Assembly (NCBI GenBank): GCA_049419605.1
Contig: JBMSKF010000002.1
Location: forward strand, 47,568 to 111,567
Length of the DNA stretch: 64,000 bases
Source of the DNA: UBA970 sp049419605
GTDB lineage: Bacteria > Bacillota_I > Bacilli_A > RFN20 > CAG-826
Direction of reading: 5' to 3'
Shown here one piece after another: positions 8,871 to 16,150 of the stretch (position 1 is the stretch's first letter; each line of letters begins with the position of its first letter). The translations under genes were made by a program, and so were the position numbers. The notes beneath the pieces were generated by a model. It was not told where the DNA came from. It searched no databases and saw only the letters and a list, made by a program, of their open reading frames with translations.

Positions 8871-9384
8871 AATATTACTTAATTCCAGTCTAGCTTTTTT
8901 TACGTTTATTCTGGTTAGCCACTATGGTTTTTATGCAGTAACCGATGATATGTATTTAAATTATGAATTGCTCAATATTTTTCCTATCATTCATATGTTT
9001 TGGGGTCTTTGGTTTATTATTTTTTCCTTGTTTTTGATTTTTCAACTAAATAAAAGCAAATATTTTATTGTGCCCCTTGTTATCTTCTTTTCTCTTGCTA
9101 ACCTTTTAGTAGGAATCCTTCGTCTTGATCGACACTACGAGGTTATAAGAAATGACAATCACAAAATCTACGTTGAGCAATATCAGTTTTTGTGGGTAAG
9201 AACTTATTATTTTTACTATGAAGTGAATGCTCTATATTCCGTTTATATAAACTATATCAGTGAAGATGAAAGCGAATCGTCGTATGAACTTGTGGGTGAC
9301 CAACTTATTTTACGTGAATTTAAAACCGAACCCTATGAACTCTTCGAAGAAAAAACTATCGATTTGTTATCATTAGTAGGATGA
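8848..9384 (+). CDS. Hypothetical membrane protein
   Basis: A 178-residue protein I do not recognise. It has about three hydrophobic segments in the first 95 residues (one from residue 10, one around SLFLIFQL, one around VPLVIFFSLANLLVG). An aromatic-rich, predicted extramembrane part follows (FLWVRTYYFYYEV) and then an acidic tail. The ATG lies inside the end of the methylase gene (23-base overlap) and its stop overlaps the GrpB start by 4 bases, so it belongs to the same transcription unit. Confidence 0.65.
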   Translation: MKFHKPHKILLNSSLAFFTFILVSHYGFYAVTDDMYLNYELLNIFPIIHMFWGLWFIIFSLFLIFQLNKSKYFIVPLVIFFSLANLLVGILRLDRHYEVIRNDNHKIYVEQYQFLWVRTYYFYYEVNALYSVYINYISEDESESSYELVGDQLILREFKTEPYELFEEKTIDLLSLVG

Positions 9385-9896
9385 AACCAAAGAGAATTGT
9401 TGTTACACCATACAACCCACTATGGAAGTGGTCTTTTGTGTTGATTCGTAAACGATTACAACGAGTTTTAGACACTTTTAATGAATCCATTCACCATGTT
9501 GGTAGCACTTCGGTTGAAGGACTTCCTGCAAAACCCATTATTGATATCGATGTAGAAATTAAATCTTTCAATGGATTTGAAAAAGTTAAAGAAAAATTAC
9601 AACGGCTTGGTTATCGGCATGTTGGCGATCAAGGAATTAAAGGACGAGAAGTGTTTAAATTAAAAAGTTGGAGCCTTCTTCCTAAACATCATCTGTATGT
9701 TTGTGTGTCTGGATCATCTGAACTCAATAGACACATTGCATTCAGGAATTATTTAATCGCGAATCCCAAAACTAAAGAAGCCTATGGAAAACTCAAGATA
9801 GAAGCAGCAAAAAAGCATCCATATGACATGGATGCTTATTTAAAGATGAAGGGTGAATTAATCAATAAAGTTTATCAGGAATTAGGGTTAGATTAA
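9381..9896 (+). CDS. GrpB/UPF0157 family nucleotidyltransferase-like protein
   Basis: A 171-residue GrpB-family protein with the nucleotidyltransferase-fold signature HHVGSTSVEGLPAKPIIDID near residues 38-57 (GS motif followed by a D-x-D metal pair). Family members are often solitary or fused to dephospho-CoA kinase; the substrate is unknown. It ends the four-gene run EEP-methylase-membrane protein-GrpB, joined by ATGA overlaps, and overlaps the convergent heliorhodopsin gene by 4 bases. Confidence 0.85.
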   Translation: MKPKRIVVTPYNPLWKWSFVLIRKRLQRVLDTFNESIHHVGSTSVEGLPAKPIIDIDVEIKSFNGFEKVKEKLQRLGYRHVGDQGIKGREVFKLKSWSLLPKHHLYVCVSGSSELNRHIAFRNYLIANPKTKEAYGKLKIEAAKKHPYDMDAYLKMKGELINKVYQELGLD

Positions 9897-10660
9897 GCTA
9901 AGATGATGCCGATAAAGACTAACCAGGCTAGGATGGATTTACCAAACAAACTTAACCAAACATAACTCTTTTCTCCGTAGACATAATCTTTCCATTTGCC
10001 AACGCGAGCATATTGTAAGATTTGGTTGAAAGCAAAGAGGTTAAAGACCAAGAAGTAGAAACTTAAACCTGGTAAGACGAACCAAGGTAAGACTGATAAA
10101 TCACCAATGTTTAACATGTAGATGACGATGATTACCCAAGGGATTAAACCTGCAATCCAACCAATCCAGTGAGCAGTCCAATCTGTTTTGGTACGGCTAG
10201 GAGGATTCATTTTTTCCATCAAGAGACCCAGTAAGTTCATCACCGCGTTAATCCCAAAGACACTGAGTAAGCCTTCGATGGTAGTGACACCAAACATGAT
10301 GGATAAGAGCACGATCATAATGGAAGAAGATAAAGCGTATTCATACCAACGTAAAGGATTGATTCCTTTTTCAACATTGGCGACATATTGTTTCTTAAAA
10401 GGCACTGAGATTAAGAAGTGGAAAAGGGCGCTCAATAAGATGAAACTAGCGGCAAGAATCGCCACTGGTATTTGAAATAACACATCTTCAAAAGAAAAGT
10501 ACGGAATGGTTGAGTTTTGGATGAAAAACCTTCCCACGACATAAATTGAAGGTCTAAAGTCACGGAATAATGGAACCGTTAAGGCGAGGATTAACAAGGC
10601 AATCCCTTGGACAAGGTGAACCAAGCCCATCTTCAAATTGAAACTAATTAATTTATTCAT
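9893..10660 (-). CDS. Heliorhodopsin (seven-helix retinal photoreceptor)
   Basis: A 255-residue seven-helix protein with heliorhodopsin hallmarks. The retinal-binding lysine is K241 in SLFGKSILAW of helix 7; the counterion glutamate is E107 in LRWYEYALSSSIMIVL of helix 3; S237 lies just before the lysine; a conserved histidine is in LFHFLIS of helix 2. These positions match those I recall for the type heliorhodopsin 48C12. Heliorhodopsins are inverted in the membrane relative to type 1 rhodopsins, mostly do not pump ions, and are largely confined to monoderms. SD AGGAGA precedes the ATG. It follows DUF4287 and two membrane XRE genes in the same direction, suggesting a sensory unit. Confidence 0.93.
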   Translation of the reverse strand: MNKLISFNLKMGLVHLVQGIALLILALTVPLFRDFRPSIYVVGRFFIQNSTIPYFSFEDVLFQIPVAILAASFILLSALFHFLISVPFKKQYVANVEKGINPLRWYEYALSSSIMIVLLSIMFGVTTIEGLLSVFGINAVMNLLGLLMEKMNPPSRTKTDWTAHWIGWIAGLIPWVIIVIYMLNIGDLSVLPWFVLPGLSFYFLVFNLFAFNQILQYARVGKWKDYVYGEKSYVWLSLFGKSILAWLVFIGIILA

Positions 10661-10670
10661 AGATTTCTCC

Positions 10671-10692
10671 TAAGAGCAATATATCACTCTTA
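10671..10692 (-). promoter_or_regulatory. Dyad centred on the heliorhodopsin -10 box
   Basis: TAAGAG (10671-10676) and CTCTTA (10687-10692) form an inverted repeat with a 10-base centre. Inside it, on the minus strand, is TGA-TATATT, an extended -10 (10678-10683). The SD (10666-10671) starts at about the predicted transcription start. No good -35 is visible. The layout looks like an operator over a weak promoter. Confidence 0.45.
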
Positions 10693-10731
10693 GTTATTAC
10701 CTAACTTAAAGATGCTTGCCGTGAAGAGAAA

Positions 10732-10974
10732 TTATTTCTTATTTGCTTTTATTTTCGAAGACTTCACTACAATCCATCCCTTTTCAATAAAGAGTTTCCA
10801 TAAGGCCATGGAGTGGCCGCGACCAAGTTTGTATTCCTTAGCTAACCAATCAACAAATTTACTTGCAGTAAGATCGGGCGTAAGAAGACCGTCTTTTGCA
10901 GCTTTGTTTTTAATAGCGTCTGTTGTGGTTTTGGTGATGGCCATGATGTTAGCGATATAAGCTTGAAATGACAT
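10732..10974 (-). CDS. DUF4287 domain protein
   Basis: An 80-residue protein matching DUF4287: the start MSFQAYIANIMAITK, a central DLTASKFVDWLAKEY and the signature LGRGHSMALWKLFIEKGW. It is small, basic at the C-terminus and soluble. Function unknown; such proteins sometimes carry a C-terminal DUF5655 domain, absent here. SD GAGGAA precedes the ATG. It sits 10 bases after the membrane XRE gene and 71 bases before heliorhodopsin. Confidence 0.8.
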   Translation of the reverse strand: MSFQAYIANIMAITKTTTDAIKNKAAKDGLLTPDLTASKFVDWLAKEYKLGRGHSMALWKLFIEKGWIVVKSSKIKANKK

Positions 10975-10984
10975 ATGATTTCCT

Positions 10985-12250
10985 CTATAAAGTATTTCCG
11001 AATGTTGCTACGACTTGATTTAAAAAAGATTCGTATTCATCTAAGAGAGCAAAATAAGCTTCACTTTCTGAAAAATTAAAATTGACATCAAAGTTATTAC
11101 CTTGACCTGATCCAATCCTAGTAATGAGCGACGTGTTACGCATTGCTTCTATTAAACCTTCCAAGGTGACCCTTGAGGCATAATCATATCCATAACCCCA
11201 TGTTCTTGATTCATCCTGGTAGTATGTTACACCAAATAAAATATTTGAAAGATTGGCTTCGGGGTTATTGAACAACGCTAGATAATGATAGGTCTCTTCG
11301 ACTGGATTAAGAACTTTCATTTCAAAATCATGAACCGAATCATTGATCATCGTGATGTAAATATGATTATTTTCGTCTTGCATTAGATAACGTCTACCTA
11401 CAACCAATTGATTTTCATAAATTTCATTAACATATGCTTCGGCATCTCGAAACAACCTTTGATCGTTTATAAAAATGGCATCTAAATCAAGATCAATGCG
11501 AATATCAATCACAACCTTTCCATATATTTCATATTGAAAGGTCGAAGAAGAAGTTTTATAAATGACATATTTTGTTTCATTCACGATAAAGAGTTGTAAA
11601 TTTTCTGTATTGATGTTGATTAGATTCAAATAATGTTGATTGTCGATGATGAGTTGGGTTGACTGGAGTATTTTTTGGATGTTGTTTCTCGTCTCAGCAT
11701 ATTGTTCGTTTAAAGCTGCATTTTCTGATTCTGCAACCACTTCTCTAACAAGATCAACCACCCCATAATTTAATGGTGTGATGTACTCATTTAGTAATTC
11801 ATAAACCTTATTTAATTCAATGTTGGTCATTAAACCACCTGCGATGTTTCTGGACTCTAGTTCGGTAATGATAGAGGGATCGTTAATCAAATAACAGTTA
11901 GTTTCACCATAACAAGCATCATTAATCAGGCCTGACCGCCCACCCAATAAAACGACACCCACACTGACGGCCAATGCGACACTTGCACTGGCGGCGATAA
12001 TTGGTTTTAAAGGTAATTTTTTCTGTTCAATTTTATCTAAGCTATCCTTGTCGTTAAAGTAATCTAAGGGCACCTCAAAATAAACACAAATGAGTTTGAG
12101 ACTATTGATGTGAATCTGTCTTGTTCCCTTCTCCCAATTACTAATGGTGGTGTTGTTAACAAAAATAGCTTTAGCTAACTCAGCTTGAGAAATACCTTTT
12201 TTAGTTCTTAATTGGCGAAGTTTTTCACCGATGATGTTTTGTTGATTCAT
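10985..12250 (-). CDS. Membrane-spanning XRE-family regulator, copy 1
   Basis: A 421-residue one-component regulator. A Cro/C1-type helix-turn-helix covers residues 8-65 (GISQAELAKAIFVNNTTISNWEKG). A single membrane segment is at about 83-104, and a 315-residue outer domain begins with C113 and C119 in ACYGETNCYLI. The ectodomain family is not one I recognise. It is a clear paralogue of the next gene upstream: the HTH and the block from CYGE to the MTN motif are nearly identical and the rest diverges. DNA binding inside and sensing outside the membrane is inferred from topology. SD GAGGTTT lies ahead of the ATG. Confidence 0.8.
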   Translation of the reverse strand: MNQQNIIGEKLRQLRTKKGISQAELAKAIFVNNTTISNWEKGTRQIHINSLKLICVYFEVPLDYFNDKDSLDKIEQKKLPLKPIIAASASVALAVSVGVVLLGGRSGLINDACYGETNCYLINDPSIITELESRNIAGGLMTNIELNKVYELLNEYITPLNYGVVDLVREVVAESENAALNEQYAETRNNIQKILQSTQLIIDNQHYLNLININTENLQLFIVNETKYVIYKTSSSTFQYEIYGKVVIDIRIDLDLDAIFINDQRLFRDAEAYVNEIYENQLVVGRRYLMQDENNHIYITMINDSVHDFEMKVLNPVEETYHYLALFNNPEANLSNILFGVTYYQDESRTWGYGYDYASRVTLEGLIEAMRNTSLITRIGSGQGNNFDVNFNFSESEAYFALLDEYESFLNQVVATFGNTL

Positions 12251-12278
12251 GTAACGTTAAACCTCTAGATCTTTGTAT

Positions 12279-13658
12279 TTAATAAACAATCGCATCTAGC
12301 GTAAAAGTATCGTCTAGTAAAAATTGGAAAATTTCCTCAAGTTCAAGATACGTATCGGCGACCGTTTGATCGATCAAGTCTGAATGGAAAATGGATTTAT
12401 CTTTTGCCCAATCCAACCAATCTTGTAATGTGAAATCTTGACCCAACATTTCTTGATCGATCCGGTAAGAAATACCTCCTCCACTTATGGGGAGGACCAA
12501 ACTTGTATAACCATAGTCATAAACATTTAAACTTAACGAGGGTAAGTAGGTTTCATAACCACCATTAAAACCAGCCCCAATTGAATAGGTTCTCGTTGAA
12601 TTGAAAGGATTGTGTTGGATTGAGAAGAAAGGAACCTCTAGCGCATAAATGGGGTGGTCTTTCATGTAATAATAAATTCCATTTTGAATTATATAAATTC
12701 CATCCTCCGTTTCAAAAAAGTTTACGGTAATCTTTGTTGATTCATTTTCATATAGAAATGGACTGGTATTAAAGACATTTTCAAAAGGATAACTTTCAAC
12801 AAAGTGATCATAGATGACTTTGGGTGAAAGATAACTTTTGTCACCAAAATAGATTGTGTTCAACTCCAATTGAATATTAAAAACATATTGTTGAGTGCTA
12901 TAAATTTCATATTTAAATACATCGGTGGATATCTTATAAATAATATGTTTTTCCAAATTAAACCCAGACCCCAAATAAAATAATTGATTACCCAAGGGGT
13001 TGCTTGTGTCTAAATTAAAGACAGAAAGATTGGGAAATGGACTAGGCTGATTTTCGTTATAGAAGTCATTCACAAGATTCTCTAGATTTTGTCTTATTTG
13101 TTCTGTTTCGGGAGGGAAATTTAAATAATATTGTTTTGTATTGATTTCATTAAGTTTTGATTGATTAAATTGATGGTCTTTATTTCCAACAGTAAATGTT
13201 TCCAAGAAATATTTTAATCTTTCCATTTCCACATTGGTCATTTGACCACCGCTAATGTTTCTTGAAGATAATTCACTAACAATCGACGGATCATCGATTA
13301 AATAACAAACCAGTTCCCCATAACAAGCTTCGTTATTGATATTGGCTCTACCATTTAAGGCGACAACCGTTAAACTAACAAGCATCGCCACTCCAGCACT
13401 GCCTGCAAGTAAAGCTTTTAATGGGACTTTTCTCCAAGACTCTTTCTTTTCATCTGGCTCTAAAAAATAAGAAACCGGAACACCAAAGTAATCACTCAGA
13501 GCTTTAAGGTTATCGGTTTGAATCTTACGAGTTCCTTTTTCCCAATTACTAATGGTGGTGTTTTTAACAAAAATAGCGGCAGCCAATTCTGCCTGACTTA
13601 CTTTTCTTTTCGTTCTAAGTAATCGGAGTCTTTCCCCGGGTTCGATCTTAACTCTCAT
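12279..13658 (-). CDS. Membrane-spanning XRE-family regulator, copy 2
   Basis: A 459-residue paralogue of the neighbouring regulator. XRE helix-turn-helix at residues 8-65 (VSQAELAAAIFVKNTTISN), membrane segment at about 81-101, then a large outer domain with C112/C118 (ACYGELVCYLI). The start is set at ATG 13658, not an in-frame ATG at 13709, because TATAAT ends 7 bases before 13658, so the longer form would not be transcribed. First gene of a probable unit with copy 1, DUF4287 and heliorhodopsin. The outer domain is rich in aromatic and Asn residues and may bind a small ligand; that is a guess. Confidence 0.8.
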   Translation of the reverse strand: MRVKIEPGERLRLLRTKRKVSQAELAAAIFVKNTTISNWEKGTRKIQTDNLKALSDYFGVPVSYFLEPDEKKESWRKVPLKALLAGSAGVAMLVSLTVVALNGRANINNEACYGELVCYLIDDPSIVSELSSRNISGGQMTNVEMERLKYFLETFTVGNKDHQFNQSKLNEINTKQYYLNFPPETEQIRQNLENLVNDFYNENQPSPFPNLSVFNLDTSNPLGNQLFYLGSGFNLEKHIIYKISTDVFKYEIYSTQQYVFNIQLELNTIYFGDKSYLSPKVIYDHFVESYPFENVFNTSPFLYENESTKITVNFFETEDGIYIIQNGIYYYMKDHPIYALEVPFFSIQHNPFNSTRTYSIGAGFNGGYETYLPSLSLNVYDYGYTSLVLPISGGGISYRIDQEMLGQDFTLQDWLDWAKDKSIFHSDLIDQTVADTYLELEEIFQFLLDDTFTLDAIVY

Positions 13659-13665
13659 TAGACCT

Positions 13666-13671
13666 ATTATA
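13666..13671 (-). promoter_or_regulatory. -10 box of the XRE-TM/heliorhodopsin unit, leaderless type
   Basis: Minus-strand TATAAT ends 7 bases before ATG 13658 with no SD between. The surrounding ATTATAAT also reads as TATAAT on the plus strand (13668-13673). Confidence 0.55.
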
Positions 13672-13713
13672 ATCGATTCATTACTTTCTATTTTATTAAA
13701 TAACAACACTTGA

Positions 13714-13719
13714 TATAGT
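13714..13719 (+). promoter_or_regulatory. Extended -10 of the DUF1801 gene, leaderless type
   Basis: TGA-TATAGT, with the hexamer ending 6 bases before ATG 13726 and no SD. It lies back-to-back with the XRE-TM promoter in a 67-base intergenic region. Confidence 0.5.
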
Positions 13720-13725
13720 GGTTTT

Positions 13726-14139
13726 ATGCCACTAGATGTAACCCATAACTCAATTGATTCTTATATCAAAAATCTTCCAGAAAACAGAAGGACGGATGTA
13801 CTTTGGCTTGTTGAGAAAATGGAAAAAATTTCCAAACGCAAACCAAAGCTTTGGGGGTCTATCATCGGGTTTGGTCGACTGTATTACCGTTATCCTACCG
13901 GAAATGATGGATATATGCCTATCATTGCACTTTCCAGTCGCAAACAAGCATTGACATTATATTTATCATTTAATTTAGAAAAAGAAGTGGAATTAAAAAA
14001 TTTAGGAACATACAAAATTGGGAAAAGTTGTCTTTATATTAAAAAACTATCAGACATCCATTTAAAAGTACTCTTAACAATCATTAAAAAAGCTTATCTT
14101 CAATCGCTTGCCTATGATTTTATAAAAGTAATCGAATAA
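13726..14139 (+). CDS. DUF1801 domain protein
   Basis: A 137-residue DUF1801 (YdhG-like) protein. The core contains WGSIIGFGRLYYRYPTG, IIALSSRKQALTLYL and the family end motif YKIGKSCLYIKKLSD. It is soluble with no signal peptide. Members are uncharacterised or linked to iron delivery; nothing here decides the role. It is divergent from the XRE-TM genes and ends 3 bases from the convergent ABC gene. Confidence 0.82.
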   Translation: MPLDVTHNSIDSYIKNLPENRRTDVLWLVEKMEKISKRKPKLWGSIIGFGRLYYRYPTGNDGYMPIIALSSRKQALTLYLSFNLEKEVELKNLGTYKIGKSCLYIKKLSDIHLKVLLTIIKKAYLQSLAYDFIKVIE

Positions 14140-14142
14140 TTG

Positions 14143-16146
14143 TTAGACTCTTGTTTTGATTTGCGAACGATAAATATTCGCATAGGTTCCGTTGTTCGCA
14201 ATTAATTGCTTGTGGGTGCCTTCTTCAACCTTTAAACCATTTTCTAAGACAACAATTTTGTCAGCATTTTTAATGGTAGATAATCGATGGGCAATTACAA
14301 TTAACGTTCTCCCTTTTCTTGCTTTTTCTAGTGCTTTTTGAATTCGCATTTCGGTTTCTGTGTCGATATTTGCAGTGGCCTCATCCATGATTAAAATAGC
14401 GGGATCGTGAACAATGGCCCTTGCAAAAGAAATGAGTTGTTTTTCCCCCACGCTTAAATTGGATCCACCACGTGATACGGGTTGTTGAATACCCTTTTCC
14501 AATTTGTCTAAGAGGTGGTCGCCACCAATATTTCTTAAAACCTTTTCCGCCTCCTCATCGGTTACAGAACTGATTCCGAAACGAATATTATCTGCAATCG
14601 TACCTTTAAACATGACTGGATCTTGAATGATGATGCCTATGTGAGAACGGAAAGTCCGTTTTGGATGAGTCGTGATATCAACACCATCGACATAAATCTT
14701 GCCCATATCACCCTCTTTAAAATCATAAAACCGTAAGAGTAAATTTGTCAGGGTTGATTTACCTGAACCTGTATGACCAACTAAACCGATCATTTGACCC
14801 GCGTCAATTTTTAAAGTGATGCCTTTAATAATGGGGTGACCTTTTTCATAAGAAAACCAAACATTATCGAATAAGATGTCGCCACGATATCTAGGAATGG
14901 TTGTTAAAGCGTTGTCTTCTTGTTCTCCATCAATAACCCTAAATATTCTTTCGCTTTTTACTAAGGAATGTTGGAGGTTTCCAATTTCTCTAAATAATGT
15001 GCCCACTGGTTCAATTAATCGAGACAAGTAATCGTTGTAAGCGTAAATAATACCAGCACTGATAACGACACCACTGATGGACAAATAACCATAGCCAAAA
15101 AAGATAACGATAAAAGCAGTAACTAATGCCCCCACCAAGCGGATCATGTTCCAACCAATGGAGAGATGTAAATGTTGTTCTTTCAGGATTTCTTTTTGGG
15201 TATCCAATGAAAGTTGATCAAACTTTTGTTCAATTGATTTTCTAAAGTTAAAGATTTGGAGGATAGAAATACCGTTAATAATTTCATTAAGCTGAGCAGT
15301 AATCATCGACGAGTTTTCATTAACTTTGACGGCGAGTTTGTTGAGTTTTTTCACAAAGAATCGCAACCAAACATAGACAACAGGAAAGAATATAAAAGTT
15401 AAGAACGCAAGAGTTGCGTTTAAATAAAACATTCCCACGTAGGCGAAGATAACAGCCAACGAAGCATTTACTAACAAGTTCATAATCGTAGAAAATAAAC
15501 CCATCATTCCACCTACATCACTGATAACGCGATTGGCAATCTTACCAGAAGGTTCACTTTCAAAATAAGACATCGGCATGCGTTGTAAAGACCTTACGGC
15601 ATCTTTTCTTGCATCGCGAACCATGTTCACTGTGATCATCCCAGTACTAATGCGTTGGATATATGTAAATAAAATTTGTAAAAGTAATCGTACAAACAAT
15701 AATGCTATCAACCAAATCAATGGTTCAACGCTCGGTTGATAGAACGCGAACACTTCATCGCGCGTTAAAGGTGTGACGTCATAAGTGAACGTTTGGTTGT
15801 CCGGTGTGAGAATAGTTAATTGGTTTCCATCCAATATTTTTTGGCCAATGACCACGACATCTTCAGAAAAATAATAACGAGTCCCTATCACAACAATTGA
15901 CACTCCGTGATTGGTGATCGTTTCTTGTTGAAAGAATCGATTATTGTATTCAACAGCATCAGTTGTTTCGGTTGTTTCATACCAGGGTTTTTCGATTCCT
16001 ACTAAGTAATCATCTATGATAGTTTTTACAATTAAAGGCGCGACTAATCCAAGCAATTGAACAACCAACATCGCGGATATGGTTAAAGTTAACAACCCTT
16101 TGTAAGGAATAATGTAACGCCAAACTTTTTTAATGGTTTTGAACAT
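14143..16146 (-). CDS. ABC exporter half-transporter with the catalytic NBD (BmrD/YheH-like)
   Basis: A 667-residue ABC transporter with fused membrane and ATPase domains. A long external loop follows the first helix (about residues 35-135), as in BmrD/LmrD. The Walker A is GHTGSGKST, the signature motif is degenerate (NLSVGEKQ) and Walker B has the catalytic glutamate (ILIMDEATANID). It therefore supplies the intact catalytic glutamate of a heterodimer. ATG 16146 is chosen because GAGGA lies 8 bases upstream; a TTG start at 16161 is the alternative. It pairs with the half-transporter gene just upstream. Likely a multidrug or lipid exporter. Confidence 0.88.
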   Translation of the reverse strand: MFKTIKKVWRYIIPYKGLLTLTISAMLVVQLLGLVAPLIVKTIIDDYLVGIEKPWYETTETTDAVEYNNRFFQQETITNHGVSIVVIGTRYYFSEDVVVIGQKILDGNQLTILTPDNQTFTYDVTPLTRDEVFAFYQPSVEPLIWLIALLFVRLLLQILFTYIQRISTGMITVNMVRDARKDAVRSLQRMPMSYFESEPSGKIANRVISDVGGMMGLFSTIMNLLVNASLAVIFAYVGMFYLNATLAFLTFIFFPVVYVWLRFFVKKLNKLAVKVNENSSMITAQLNEIINGISILQIFNFRKSIEQKFDQLSLDTQKEILKEQHLHLSIGWNMIRLVGALVTAFIVIFFGYGYLSISGVVISAGIIYAYNDYLSRLIEPVGTLFREIGNLQHSLVKSERIFRVIDGEQEDNALTTIPRYRGDILFDNVWFSYEKGHPIIKGITLKIDAGQMIGLVGHTGSGKSTLTNLLLRFYDFKEGDMGKIYVDGVDITTHPKRTFRSHIGIIIQDPVMFKGTIADNIRFGISSVTDEEAEKVLRNIGGDHLLDKLEKGIQQPVSRGGSNLSVGEKQLISFARAIVHDPAILIMDEATANIDTETEMRIQKALEKARKGRTLIVIAHRLSTIKNADKIVVLENGLKVEEGTHKQLIANNGTYANIYRSQIKTRV

Positions 16147-16150
16147 ATCT

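Noticed and set aside
9893..10660. Type 1 proton- or ion-pumping rhodopsin
   Set aside because: It lacks the DTE/DTS-like helix-3 motif; the helix-3 RWYEY and helix-7 SLFGKSILAW patterns are heliorhodopsin-specific.
10712..10960. 82-codon plus-strand frame opposite the DUF4287 gene
   Set aside because: The minus strand encodes a recognisable DUF4287 protein with an SD; the plus frame has no family features.
13659..13709. Longer start for XRE-TM copy 2
   Set aside because: The extension contains the TATAAT that most likely drives the gene, so it would not be in the mRNA.
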